Assembly: GCA_016303095.1 (NCBI GenBank)
Contig: JAEDMH010000007.1
Span: 1-31,614, forward strand
Reading direction: 5' to 3'
From: Lentisphaeria bacterium
GTDB taxonomy: Bacteria; Verrucomicrobiota; Lentisphaeria; Oligosphaerales; Oligosphaeraceae
Length of the DNA stretch: 31,614 nucleotides
Every line of letters begins with the position of its first letter. Within the stretch, counting starts at the first letter, position 1. The notes below the pieces were generated by a model. It ran no database searches. It was not told the DNA's origin and saw only the letters and a program-made list of their open reading frames with translations. A program made the translations under genes and the position numbers. This document shows positions 8,144 through 16,233 of the stretch, one piece after another.

Positions 8144-8185
8144 CCCCTCCCTTCCTCTCCCTCCCGCTCTGCGGATTTCTCTTCC

Positions 8186-9595
8186 ATGACCGACTCCCCT
8201 GAATCCCTGACCCAGGAGCCCCTGGTGGTCCATGTGGTGGCCCTGGGCTGCGCAAAAAACCTTGTGGACGCCGAAGTGATGTGCGGCACCATGGCCGCCA
8301 ACGGCATCTACCTCACGGACGACCCGGAGGAGGCCCACGTCATCCTGATCAACACCTGCGGCTTCATCCAATCCGCCCGGGACGAGGCGGAGGAGGCCAT
8401 CCGGGAGGCCCTGACTTGGAAAAAGAAGGGCGTGCGCAAGGGGCTTCTTCGCCTGGTGGTGGTGGGCGGCTGCCTGGCCCAGCGCAGCGCCCCGGAATAC
8501 GCCAAGAAATACCCGGGGGTGGACTGCTGGATGGGGGTGGATTCCGCCCCCCGGATCCACCAGATTCTGGCGGAGCTCATCGCCTCCGTTCAGGAGAAGG
8601 AAGCCCCCCAGGCCCCCCAGATGGCCATAGCCACCGCCACCCCCCAGTGGCTCTACGATGAAAACACCCCCCGGATCCAATCCACCCCGGACACCTACGC
8701 CTATGTGAAGATTGCGGAGGGATGCAATCATCGCTGCGCCTTTTGCGCCATTCCCGGCATTCGGGGAAATCTGCGCAGCCGCTCTCCCCAATCCGTCCTG
8801 GCGGAATGCCAGCAATTCCTCGCCGCCGGCGTCCGGGAATTGAACCTCATCGCCCAGGACTCCACGGCCTACGGCTTGGATCTCTCCCCCCGCGCCTCCC
8901 TGGCCTCCCTCCTCCGGGAAATCGACGCTCTGCCCGGCGACTTCTGGGTGCGGGTGCTCTACACCCATCCCCTCCACCTCACCCCGGAATTTCTGGAGAT
9001 TCTGGGAAACTCCAAGCACGTGGTTCCCTACCTGGATGTCCCTCTTCAGCATATCCACACTCCCATCCTGACCTCCATGCGCCGGGGAATGGACGGGGAG
9101 AAGACCCGGAAGCTCCTGGAGGAAATCCGGAAAAAGTATCCTTCCATGACCATCCGCACCACGGTGATGACCGGATATCCCGGAGAGACGCCGGAAGCCT
9201 TCCAGGAACTCCTGGACTTTGTGCGGGACTTTCAGTTCGACCGCCTGGGTGCCTTCGCCTTCTCCCCGGAGCCGGGAACCCCCGCCTACGACCTCCAGGA
9301 GGGCAAGGTGCCCCGCAAAACCGCCGAGGCGAGGCGGGACAAGCTGCTGTCCCTCCAGAAAACCATCTCCGCCGCCCGGAACCGGGCGCTTCTCGGCACC
9401 ACCATGCCCGTCCTCCTGGAAGAATCCCTGGGCCGCAGAAAATGGATGGCCCGCTCCCAGGCAGATGCCCCGGAGGTGGATCAGACCGTGGTGGTGGAGG
9501 CGCCGGCGGGCGTCACCCTGAGGGAAGGCACCTTCCTGACCGTGAAAATCCACCGGGCCAGCGAATACGACCTGGGCGCCATCCCCGCTCCCTGA
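8186..9595 (+). CDS. rimO: Ribosomal protein S12 methylthiotransferase
   Basis: RimO adds a methylthio group to the conserved aspartate of ribosomal protein S12, using radical SAM chemistry and two iron-sulfur clusters. The 469-residue protein has the UPF0004 domain with cluster cysteines in LGCAKN (C22), NTCGF (C58) and GGCLAQ (C96). It also has the radical SAM CxxxCxxC motif EGCNHRCAFC (C180, C184, C187) followed by IRGNLRSRS, and a short C-terminal TRAM-type region ending SEYDLGAIPAP. AKNLVDAE and the IAQDSTAYG block favour RimO over the related tRNA enzyme MiaB. The start follows a T/C-rich leader without a Shine-Dalgarno sequence. ftsQ begins 23 bases downstream. Confidence 0.95.
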   Translation: MTDSPESLTQEPLVVHVVALGCAKNLVDAEVMCGTMAANGIYLTDDPEEAHVILINTCGFIQSARDEAEEAIREALTWKKKGVRKGLLRLVVVGGCLAQRSAPEYAKKYPGVDCWMGVDSAPRIHQILAELIASVQEKEAPQAPQMAIATATPQWLYDENTPRIQSTPDTYAYVKIAEGCNHRCAFCAIPGIRGNLRSRSPQSVLAECQQFLAAGVRELNLIAQDSTAYGLDLSPRASLASLLREIDALPGDFWVRVLYTHPLHLTPEFLEILGNSKHVVPYLDVPLQHIHTPILTSMRRGMDGEKTRKLLEEIRKKYPSMTIRTTVMTGYPGETPEAFQELLDFVRDFQFDRLGAFAFSPEPGTPAYDLQEGKVPRKTAEARRDKLLSLQKTISAARNRALLGTTMPVLLEESLGRRKWMARSQADAPEVDQTVVVEAPAGVTLREGTFLTVKIHRASEYDLGAIPAP

Positions 9596-9618
9596 TTTTT
9601 CCCTCTGCCTAGCACGCC

Positions 9619-10461
9619 ATGGCCACCTCCTCCAAGTCCGCCCGTCCCGCCGCCGCCCGTCCCCAGGGACTCTCTCTCCTTGCCCGTTTCTCCCTGTATC
9701 TGGCAAGCCTGTTCCTGGTGGCGGTGGTTCTCTATTTCCTCTGCGGCTACGGCGTCCGCAGCTGCTACCGGGAGAATCCCGCCTTCCTCCTGACCCGCCT
9801 CCAGATGCCCAACGCCAGCGAGGAGTTGCAGGAGGAGATTCGCCGGGCGGTGGACTATTGCGGCATCAAATTGGAGGATTCCTATCTGCCCACTCTCCCC
9901 CTGGGGAAGCTCCGGGAAACTCTCCGGGACAATCCCCAGGTGGCGGAGGTCCATCTCCGGAGAATCTATCCCGATACCCTGCGCATTGAGGCCACTCCCC
10001 GCATCCCCGTGGCCATCCTCCGTTTTCATCCCTCCTCCGGCTGTCCCGATCTCCTGGTGGACCGGGAAGGCATGGTCCTCCCCCGAAAAGTGGCCACCAT
10101 GCCTGTGAAAGTCCTCCCCACCATCCGAGGAATCAAGAATCCCCAGGAATTCCAGCCAGGCAAACGCTGCCAGGACAAAGGGGTGCTGGCCGTTCTGACG
10201 TTCCTGAGGGAATCCAAGCTCCGCCCGGAAGGAACCATGTATGAAATCCAAAATGTTTCCCTGGATGTGCCCAACAACCGGATGATCCTGAATCTGGAGG
10301 CCTCCGGCGTCTTCCGCCCCGGCGCCCGGCTGGTCCTGCCCCTGGACAATGTCCCCCAGGAAATGGATCGGGTGAAGATTGTGGTGGATTTGCGCACCAG
10401 CGCCCACGAAACCATCAGCTATCTCAATGCCGTCTACGAAAAAATCCCGGTCTATCCCTGA
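9619..10461 (+). CDS. ftsQ: Cell-division protein FtsQ/DivIB-type
   Basis: FtsQ links early and late divisome proteins at the septum as a single-pass membrane protein with a periplasmic POTRA domain. The 280-residue protein has a short cytoplasmic Ala/Ser/Arg-rich tail, one membrane segment (about 20-43, LLARFSLYLASLFLVAVVLYF) and an FtsQ-type POTRA region (about 53-128). That region ends in NPQVAEVHLRRIYPDTLRIEATPRIPVA, where the pattern V-x-x-V-x-x-R-x-x-P-x-T-L-x-I is the family hallmark. The region after it resembles the FtsQ beta domain. It is not next to ftsA/ftsZ or mur genes here, which is unusual for ftsQ. The 3' end overlaps queH. Confidence 0.82.
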   Translation: MATSSKSARPAAARPQGLSLLARFSLYLASLFLVAVVLYFLCGYGVRSCYRENPAFLLTRLQMPNASEELQEEIRRAVDYCGIKLEDSYLPTLPLGKLRETLRDNPQVAEVHLRRIYPDTLRIEATPRIPVAILRFHPSSGCPDLLVDREGMVLPRKVATMPVKVLPTIRGIKNPQEFQPGKRCQDKGVLAVLTFLRESKLRPEGTMYEIQNVSLDVPNNRMILNLEASGVFRPGARLVLPLDNVPQEMDRVKIVVDLRTSAHETISYLNAVYEKIPVYP

Positions 10462-11035
10462 GGCGCCTTCCAGGGAACAGGCGGCCGCCGACTCCCCTCT
10501 GCTGCTCCACTGTTGCTGCGGCCCCTGCGCCACCGCCTGCCTGGAACGGCTGATCGCCCAGGGACGCCCCTGCGCCCTCTTTTTCTCCAACTCCAACCTG
10601 GACAGCCAGGAGGAGTTCCAACGGCGCCTGTCGGCCTTGGAAAAGGTGGCCGCCCATTTCGGCATCCAGGAGGTGCTGGTGGATCCCTACCGGCACGATC
10701 TGTGGACCCGTTTTGTGGGCCATCAGTGCCCTGACTTCGCCACCCAGCCGGAGGGAGGGGAGCGCTGCCGTCAATGCTTCCGCTGGAGTCTCTCCCGCAC
10801 GGCCGCCGCCGCCGCTCGCCGAGGGTGGCAATTCGCCACCTCCCTCACCGTGAGCCCCCACAAGAATTCCCGTCTTCTCCTCGCCCTGGGGAGTGACTTC
10901 CCCCATTTCCAACCCTACGACTTCAAGAAACAGAACGGCTTTCTCCGAAGCACCATCCTCTCCCGCCAGCTGGGACTCTACCGCCAAACGTACTGCGGCT
11001 GCCCCTACTCCCGACAGAAGCCGGAATCCCGCTGA
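10427..11035 (+). CDS. queH: Epoxyqueuosine reductase QueH
   Basis: QueH performs the last step of tRNA queuosine synthesis, reducing epoxyqueuosine to queuosine; it replaces QueG in many bacteria and uses an iron-sulfur cluster. Seen in the 202-residue protein are HCCCGPC (28-34), CRQCF (114-118), SPHKN (143-147), YDFKKQNGFLRS (164-175) and YRQTYCGCPYS (185-195), all QueH hallmarks. The ATG at 10427 is the only ATG close to the conserved core; it overlaps the end of ftsQ by 35 bases in another frame, suggesting coupled translation. A later CTG near 10500 is possible but would leave almost no residues before HCCCGPC. Together with yhhQ it shows a queuosine pathway; no other que genes are in the window. 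Confidence 0.93.
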   Translation: MPSTKKSRSIPEAPSREQAAADSPLLLHCCCGPCATACLERLIAQGRPCALFFSNSNLDSQEEFQRRLSALEKVAAHFGIQEVLVDPYRHDLWTRFVGHQCPDFATQPEGGERCRQCFRWSLSRTAAAAARRGWQFATSLTVSPHKNSRLLLALGSDFPHFQPYDFKKQNGFLRSTILSRQLGLYRQTYCGCPYSRQKPESR

Positions 11036-11068
11036 CCCTACACTCCCCACTCCTCTGCCCATACCGCC

Positions 11069-11881
11069 ATGGATCCTATTCTCCTCTGGCCCAACGACCC
11101 CTCCCGCACCACCGCGGCCTTGGGACGCCCCCAACTCCTCTCCTTTCTCCACCAGGGCGACACCCCACGCCCCGCTATCCTCGTCATTCCCGGCGGCGGC
11201 TACGCCAACGTCTGCCATGGCTATGAAGGCAGCGATGTGGCGGAAAAGTTTGTCTCCCTGGGATACCACGCCTTCGTGCTGGACTACCGGTGCGGAGAAC
11301 ACGGAGGCTGGCCCGCCCCCCAGCAGGATGCCGCCCGGGCCGTCAAACTCCTCCGCGCCAGGGCCAAGGAACTCCGCCTGGATCCCTGTCACATCGCCTC
11401 CTTGGGATTCTCCGCCGGAGGACACTTGGCCGGTTGCCTGGGAACCTCCATCATCCAACGGGTGGACGCCACCGCAGGCGATGAGGCCGACGCCCTCTCT
11501 CCCAGGGTCAACGCCATGATTCTCTGCTACCCCGTCATCCGCTTCGAAGACGTCTCCGGACACTCCGCCTCCGGCAAAAATCTCCTGGGGCCGGGAAACG
11601 CCCACCTCTACCCGGAATACGATCTCGCCCTCCACCTGGATGCCGAAACCCCGCCCACCTTCCTCTTCCATACCGCAGCCGACCAAATCGTCCCCTGCCT
11701 GGGCTCCCTGGATATGGCCGCCAAACTGAAACAACGGGAAATCCCCGTGGGACTCCACCTCTTCCCCTTCGGCGGCCACGGCGCAGGCCTGGCCACGGAT
11801 ACGGTGGACACCATCCAATGGCCGGATTTGGCCCACCATTTCCTCCAACGGGTCTGGTCCGCCCCAAAGACCAACGCCTAA
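11069..11881 (+). CDS. Alpha/beta-hydrolase, acetyl-xylan-esterase-like
   Basis: This 270-residue alpha/beta-hydrolase resembles the BD-FAE/Axe1-type carbohydrate esterases that remove acetyl groups from sugars. The oxyanion-hole motif PGGGY lies at 41-45 and the nucleophile Ser115 in GFSAGGH (113-119). A likely acid is Asp205 in HTAADQIVP, and the likely base is His237 in FGGHG, completing a Ser-Asp-His triad. No signal peptide is seen, so it is probably cytoplasmic and would act on imported oligosaccharides. The gene ends in a large hairpin before the LacI-family regulator, so it is transcribed separately from the locus that follows, but its carbohydrate theme matches. The substrate is inferred. 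Confidence 0.85.
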   Translation: MDPILLWPNDPSRTTAALGRPQLLSFLHQGDTPRPAILVIPGGGYANVCHGYEGSDVAEKFVSLGYHAFVLDYRCGEHGGWPAPQQDAARAVKLLRARAKELRLDPCHIASLGFSAGGHLAGCLGTSIIQRVDATAGDEADALSPRVNAMILCYPVIRFEDVSGHSASGKNLLGPGNAHLYPEYDLALHLDAETPPTFLFHTAADQIVPCLGSLDMAAKLKQREIPVGLHLFPFGGHGAGLATDTVDTIQWPDLAHHFLQRVWSAPKTNA

Positions 11882-11889
11882 ATCCCCAC

Positions 11890-11929
11890 GCCTCCCCCGA
11901 AAAAAATCCCATTTTTTTTCTCGGGAGGC
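11890..11929 (+). terminator. Rho-independent-type hairpin after the esterase gene
   Basis: GCCTCCC (11890-11896) pairs with GGGAGGC (11923-11929), and an inner A-run (11900-11906) pairs with a T-run (11912-11919). Having both runs inside the stem lets it work in both directions. The regulator promoter begins immediately after it. Confidence 0.7.
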
Positions 11930-11930
11930 C

Positions 11931-11958
11931 TTGGTTTTTCGCAAAAAGTTTCTATAAT
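11931..11958 (+). promoter_or_regulatory. Sigma70-type promoter of the LacI-family regulator
   Basis: A perfect TATAAT (-10) lies at 11953-11958 and TTGGTT (-35-like) at 11931-11936, with 16-base spacing. It is the clearest promoter in the window. Transcription from about 11966 would give a roughly 185-base leader before the start codon at 12152. That leader is T/C-rich and contains a small CCCCTTGGGG inverted repeat, but no riboswitch I recognise. Confidence 0.75.
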
Positions 11959-11978
11959 ATCCGCATATACGGATTAGC
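11959..11978. promoter_or_regulatory. Palindromic operator candidate at the regulator promoter
   Basis: ATCCG-CATATA-CGGAT (11959-11974) is a perfect 5-bp inverted repeat with a 6-base centre, placed directly after the -10 box over the likely transcription start. LacI-family operators commonly sit there. Read on the - strand, 11964-11978 is GCTAATCCGTATATG, matching the two repeats upstream of the propeller gene at 12 of 15 positions. Autoregulation by the gene at 12152 is inferred. Confidence 0.6.
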
Positions 11979-12151
11979 GAAGGGGCGCCTTCCTCCGTTT
12001 TCTTTCCCCTTTTCTCCAGGACGTGGAGGCGAATCCCCTTGGGGGCGGCCAAGACAGAGTCCGGGGTGTGGTTTTCTTTCTCTTCTCCCTTTCCTGAATC
12101 GCAAGGAATGGGGGTTTGCTTTCGTTTCGTCTTTTTGCTGTTCTCTTGCCC

Positions 12152-13207
12152 ATGATCACCATGAAGGAAATCGGAGTGCTTGCCTCGGTGAGCCAGCCCA
12201 CGGTTTCCCTGATTCTCAACGGTCGGGGCGAGGAGTTTCGCATCAGCGAGGAAACTTGCCAGCGGGTGCTGCGGATTGCCCGGGAGTATGGCTACGCCCC
12301 CAACCTCCTGGCCCAAGCCATGCGCACCGGCAACACGGGCATCGTGGGCATCCTGATCTCCCGGCATTCTCTCCAACAGATTGCCGAACAGCATGGCCTG
12401 GTGCAGGAAATCATGCAGATCCAGGCCGCCTTCCTCCTCCATGACCAACGGGTGATGCTGGAGGCGATCAGCGACGAAGACTGCCAGCGTCTCCAAATGC
12501 CCAAAATCCTCACCTCCCGCCTGACGGACACCATCATCCTCTGCCAAAATTTCCAGGATGAGTCCATGGGAGAACGATACATCCAGGAACTCCAAAAGTC
12601 CGCCCGAAGAATCATCCTCCTGGATGACATCGCCTCCTCCATCGACGCCACCTCCGTCACCGTAGACGACCGAAAGGCCGGCATGGACGCCGCCGACTAC
12701 CTGTGGAAACTGGGACACCGCTCCTTCGGCATCATCAGCTGCCAGGAAAAACGCACCGCCTTGGAGTTGCGGATGGATGCCTTCCAGGAACGCATTCAAA
12801 GCCTCTCCCAGGGAAGCGCCGTCATGCATCGGGTGAATCTGGGAGACCGATGGTCCATCCACTGCGGGGCGCAGGCCACGGCAGAACTCCTCCGCACCGC
12901 CTCCCCTTCCCCCACCGCCATCTTCGCCGCCAACGATTTCTTCGCCTACGGGGCGGAAACGGAACTGCTTCAACGGGGGATCCGCATCCCCCAGGATGTC
13001 TCCCTTCTGGGCGTGGGAGAATGGTTCGGCGCCTGCAACGCCAAAATCCCCATCTCCACCATCTCCGTGGAACTGCCCAGAAAAATCCAGACCCTCCTGA
13101 AACTCTGCCAGGAAAAGGTCGCCAAGCCCCGAAAAAAAAGAGAGCTGAAACTGATGGGTAAACTCCAGGTCCGGAACACCACCGCACCCCCGCCCCACAC
13201 CGATTAA
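12152..13207 (+). CDS. LacI-family transcriptional regulator
   Basis: This 351-residue protein has an N-terminal LacI-type helix-turn-helix: MKEIGVLASVSQPTVSLILNG (residues 4-24), then ISEETCQRVLRIAREYGYAPNLLAQAMRTG (31-60), the hinge-helix region. The rest is a periplasmic-binding-protein-like effector domain: TGIVGILIS at 62-70, SVTVDDRKAGMDAADYLWKLGHRSFGII, and FAANDFFAYGAETELLQRGIRIPQDVSLLGVGEW. Such proteins bind a sugar and control nearby transport and hydrolase genes. ATGs at 12152 and 12161 are both possible; upstream extension is unlikely. It lies directly before the carbohydrate genes and behind a promoter with its own operator candidate, so it probably regulates itself and the locus. 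The ligand is unknown. Confidence 0.93.
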   Translation: MITMKEIGVLASVSQPTVSLILNGRGEEFRISEETCQRVLRIAREYGYAPNLLAQAMRTGNTGIVGILISRHSLQQIAEQHGLVQEIMQIQAAFLLHDQRVMLEAISDEDCQRLQMPKILTSRLTDTIILCQNFQDESMGERYIQELQKSARRIILLDDIASSIDATSVTVDDRKAGMDAADYLWKLGHRSFGIISCQEKRTALELRMDAFQERIQSLSQGSAVMHRVNLGDRWSIHCGAQATAELLRTASPSPTAIFAANDFFAYGAETELLQRGIRIPQDVSLLGVGEWFGACNAKIPISTISVELPRKIQTLLKLCQEKVAKPRKKRELKLMGKLQVRNTTAPPPHTD

Positions 13208-13244
13208 CCCCGCCCACAGGTTCCTCTCTCTTTTTTTCTCCCCA

Positions 13245-13260
13245 GGCTAATACGTTTTTG
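13245..13260 (+). promoter_or_regulatory. Direct repeat copy 1 (operator or promoter element)
   Basis: GGCTAATACGTTTTTG differs from the copy 75 bases downstream at one position, and its last 15 bases match the reverse strand of the regulator operator at 12 of 15. It lies between the regulator stop codon and the propeller start. It could be a regulator-binding site; TAATAC inside it could alternatively be a -10 box. Confidence 0.5.
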
Positions 13261-13319
13261 TTTCCGCCCCTGCTCCCCCCGCAAAAGGGATCTCCCTCCC
13301 TCTTTCCTTCCCCCCTTTC

Positions 13320-13335
13320 GGCTAATTCGTTTTTG
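13320..13335 (+). promoter_or_regulatory. Direct repeat copy 2, next to the propeller start codon
   Basis: GGCTAATTCGTTTTTG ends 5 bases before the ATG at 13341. A protein bound here would block transcription or initiation. The 12 bases GTTTTTGCCTCC at 13329-13340 recur at 15396-15407, before the pseudopilin gene. Confidence 0.5.
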
Positions 13336-13340
13336 CCTCC

Positions 13341-15389
13341 ATGTCCTCCCCCTCTCCTTATCTGAAAGACCGTTACCTCTGCCGGGAGATGCCCGAGGGG
13401 TACTTTTCCCTGGTTCCTGAGGGGACGTTGCGTCAGACTTCCTTTCCCTCGGGGAGTCGTCACAACGCCTGCTGGGATTTTCTCCTGTGCCGGGACGGGG
13501 TGACGGCCTATGTGGCGTTATGCGGGGAGTTGTCCCAGCCCTTGTGCGCCCGTCTGTTTCGGTATGACACCCGTTCGGGGGAGTTGACCTTTCTCTTTGA
13601 CTTAGGGCAAGTGTTCTGTGTGAATCCCCGGGAGATTCCCCCGAGCAAGATTCACACCAGTCTTGCGGAGTTGCCGGACGGGCGGATTGTGATGACCACC
13701 CACACCACGGCCCGGAGTCCCCGGCATCCCTACTGGCTCTTCGACTCCTACTTTGAGCATGTCCACGAGGGCTATGCCGGCTCCCACGTCTTGATCTACG
13801 ATCCCCGGGACGGGAAGGTGTCCAACCTAGGGGTTCCCGTGAAGCGGGACTCCATCTACGGCAGTTGCTATGACGAGCGTCACAACGCCCTCTTTTTCAC
13901 CACCTTCCTGAAGGGGGATCTCTTCCGGATGTCCTTGGACACCTTGGAAGTCACGCCTTTAGGGCAGATCACGGAATTTGGCTCCTACTGTCTTTTCTCG
14001 GATCATCAAGGGGGGATTTACACCAGCAGCCGTTCCGGCCATGTCTTCCGCATTGACGCGGACACTTTGGAGGTGCGGGATTTAGGGCCGGTGGCGGCGG
14101 AGCCGGAGCCGGTGCATCAATGGGCGCGCCACCGGGTCATCGCCCATGTCTGTCCGGGGCCTGACGGCGCCTTCTACTTCACCATGCACTTCAGCGACAA
14201 GCTCTTCCGGCTGGATCCCGCCACCTGCGCCATCACCTTTGAGGCGGATCTCTCCCCCCGGGGAGAGTGGCGCAACGCCCCTCCCGGCTTCCAAAAGGGC
14301 CATGTCTTTGATTCCCAGGGCGTCCTTTGGTTCATCGTGGCCCGGGAAAGCGTCAACGACTATCCAGGCGGCGCCTCCCACCTCTTCCGCTACGACTACC
14401 GACACGGACAGGAGGTGGAATACATGGGGCTCCTGGGAGCGGACAAGGTCTCCACGGCCATGATCTGCCACGTGGCCCTGGACGCCCAGGACGTGCTCCA
14501 CTACCCCAATGGCAACCACGGGGAGGACATGGCCTGGATGGTCTCCCTGGATCTGAAGGAGGTCTATCGGCGGCGCCAGGAGGGGCGTTCCCCCAGCCTC
14601 GATCCCTGGAACTACTGCTCCTTCGCCGATGGCGCCGACTTCTATCCCGGGAAGGATTTTGCCGCCGATTCCGCCGACTATTTCCGCTTCCGGAAGTACA
14701 TGCAGGATGACGCGGCCTGGCGGGATGCCCATGCCCGCTCCCATGTCCGCCCCGACCCCTGCGGCCTCTGCCGACTCTGGGAACTGCTGCCCCCCCAGGC
14801 AGACCACACCATCCACACCCTCCGCTATCGGGAGGATGGACAATGGGAGGCTTGCGCGGGAGGAGAATCCTTCCTGGTCTCCCCAGAGGGCCAAATCCTC
14901 CGCCGGGAACCCGCCCCCCAAGCGGTTCCTCCTCCCCAGCCCCTTCCTCCCCTCCCCGATGGCCTCCCCCTCCCCGCCCGGGCCGGACGAGGAATGCTGG
15001 CCCACATCACCGCCGCCGCCCCCCTGGCCAACGGAACGTGGCTCCTGGGAAGCGCCGACTCCCTCTTCTCTCTCTGGAACCCCAAGGACAACACCCTCTT
15101 CTCCCTGGGCGCCGTGGGAAACCAGGGACCCGTCAAAGCCATGGCCGCCTCCCAGGACGGACAAACCGCCTTCGCCCTCTGCGGGGATGAAGACGACCTG
15201 GAACACCTGGTCCGCTTCACCCTGAAGGAAGGACTCCAGGACTTGGGACGCCTCTACGGCGCAGTCCCCGGAAACCCCATGGCGGCCAATAATTCCCAGC
15301 TGGCTTCCCTGGCCGTGAACCCCGATGGCTCCCTGGTGGCCGTAGGCGGCGCCGGCCGACTGGCCACCCTCTTCTTCTTCCGTTTCTAG
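13341..15389 (+). CDS. Large beta-propeller-like protein of unknown function in the carbohydrate locus
   Basis: I do not recognise a named family for this 682-residue protein. It has no signal peptide or membrane segment. Repeated beta-strand units suggest a propeller of the SMP-30/YWTD/NHL kind: LFRYDTRSGELTFLFDLG, VLIYDPRDGKVSNLGVP, LFRMSLDTLEVTPLG, VFRIDADTLEVRDLG, LFRLDPATCAITFEADL, LFRYDYRHGQEVEYMG and, near the C-terminus, SLWNPKDNTLFSLG. The recurring pattern is hydrophobic-x-D-x-x-T/D-x-x-hydrophobic-x-x-L-G. A roughly 100-residue non-repeat section (about 395-500) has four cysteines and CGLCRLWELL. It lies directly after the LacI-family regulator, with two operator-like repeats before its start. 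It may sense or modify a sugar, or act as a lyase-type propeller; neither is shown. Codons shift from G/T-rich to C-rich along the gene. Confidence 0.85.
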   Translation: MSSPSPYLKDRYLCREMPEGYFSLVPEGTLRQTSFPSGSRHNACWDFLLCRDGVTAYVALCGELSQPLCARLFRYDTRSGELTFLFDLGQVFCVNPREIPPSKIHTSLAELPDGRIVMTTHTTARSPRHPYWLFDSYFEHVHEGYAGSHVLIYDPRDGKVSNLGVPVKRDSIYGSCYDERHNALFFTTFLKGDLFRMSLDTLEVTPLGQITEFGSYCLFSDHQGGIYTSSRSGHVFRIDADTLEVRDLGPVAAEPEPVHQWARHRVIAHVCPGPDGAFYFTMHFSDKLFRLDPATCAITFEADLSPRGEWRNAPPGFQKGHVFDSQGVLWFIVARESVNDYPGGASHLFRYDYRHGQEVEYMGLLGADKVSTAMICHVALDAQDVLHYPNGNHGEDMAWMVSLDLKEVYRRRQEGRSPSLDPWNYCSFADGADFYPGKDFAADSADYFRFRKYMQDDAAWRDAHARSHVRPDPCGLCRLWELLPPQADHTIHTLRYREDGQWEACAGGESFLVSPEGQILRREPAPQAVPPPQPLPPLPDGLPLPARAGRGMLAHITAAAPLANGTWLLGSADSLFSLWNPKDNTLFSLGAVGNQGPVKAMAASQDGQTAFALCGDEDDLEHLVRFTLKEGLQDLGRLYGAVPGNPMAANNSQLASLAVNPDGSLVAVGGAGRLATLFFFRF

Positions 15390-15465
15390 CCTCCTGTTTT
15401 TGCCTCCTCATTGTTCCCCCCAACGCCTCCCAAATCAACCGTAACTCATTAAAAATCAAGCACTT

Positions 15466-16209
15466 ATGCAAAAAAAATTCACTCTGATTGAACTGTTGGT
15501 CGTCATCGCCATCATCGCCATCCTGGCCGCCATGCTCCTGCCCGCCTTGTCCAAGGCCCGGGAGAAGGCCCGCGCCATCAGCTGCACCAACAACCTGAAG
15601 CAAGCGGGGCTCTTCCTGACCATCTATGCCGATGAGAGCGACGACCATCTGATGATGGCCTGGTATCAGTATGCCGGCCAGACCTTCGCCCCCGATGCCA
15701 TCTACATGGGTTGGGACTACCAGCTGTGGAAGGACTATGACATGGCTCCCAAGGCCCTCATCTGCCCCGCCCAGTCCGACACCTATCCCCTGGACAACAT
15801 TCCCACGGGCGTGGAGCGCCGTCTCGCCGCTTCCTACGGCATGCACGTGGAAGCCGTCCAGCAGCAGTGGCCCATGACCCAGGGCGGTTTCAAGCGCAGC
15901 ACCCTGGCCAACAAAAAGCAGAACCCCTCCGCCCAGATTTGGGTGGCCGACACCGTGGCCAACGCCAATGGCGGCAACCAGGTGGCCTCTGACAACACCC
16001 GTCTCCTCTCCCCCGGTTCCCAGAGCCAGTACTATCCTGGCTACACCAACACCTGGTATCCCATCCACCTGATCCACGCCAACCGGGCCAATGTCCTCTG
16101 GTTTGACGGCCATGTGAGCAACATCAACAAGGAGCAGGTCATGGAGAACAACGACTACTACTGGAAGCCCTACTTCTTCGATTGGACTGGCTGGAAGCTG
16201 AACGACTAG
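15466..16209 (+). CDS. Pseudopilin-like protein with H-X9-DG motif
   Basis: This 247-residue protein opens with a type IV prepilin N-terminus: MQKK then FTLIELLVVIAIIAILAAMLLPALSKAREKA. Prepilin peptidase would cut before Phe5 (a Lys instead of the usual Gly precedes it), with the conserved Glu at +5. The hydrophobic helix spans about 5-28. The C-terminus carries HANRANVLWFDGHV, the H-X9-DG motif (H204, D214-G215) of proteins hugely expanded in Lentisphaerota and Planctomycetota. Such proteins are exported and may form fibres or bind substrates at the surface; the role is unproven. Its AT-rich leader differs from neighbours, and a strong terminator follows, so it may be expressed at a different level from the glycosidases. 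Confidence 0.9.
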   Translation: MQKKFTLIELLVVIAIIAILAAMLLPALSKAREKARAISCTNNLKQAGLFLTIYADESDDHLMMAWYQYAGQTFAPDAIYMGWDYQLWKDYDMAPKALICPAQSDTYPLDNIPTGVERRLAASYGMHVEAVQQQWPMTQGGFKRSTLANKKQNPSAQIWVADTVANANGGNQVASDNTRLLSPGSQSQYYPGYTNTWYPIHLIHANRANVLWFDGHVSNINKEQVMENNDYYWKPYFFDWTGWKLND

Positions 16210-16233
16210 CCCCGACACGCCTTCGAGCTCCTG

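Noticed and set aside
10379..10426. TTG start for queH inside ftsQ
   Set aside because: It would add 16 residues with no QueH similarity; the ATG at 10427 is simpler.
11979..12151. Riboswitch in the regulator leader
   Set aside because: The leader is long and T/C-rich with only a small inverted repeat; no known aptamer pattern was recognised.
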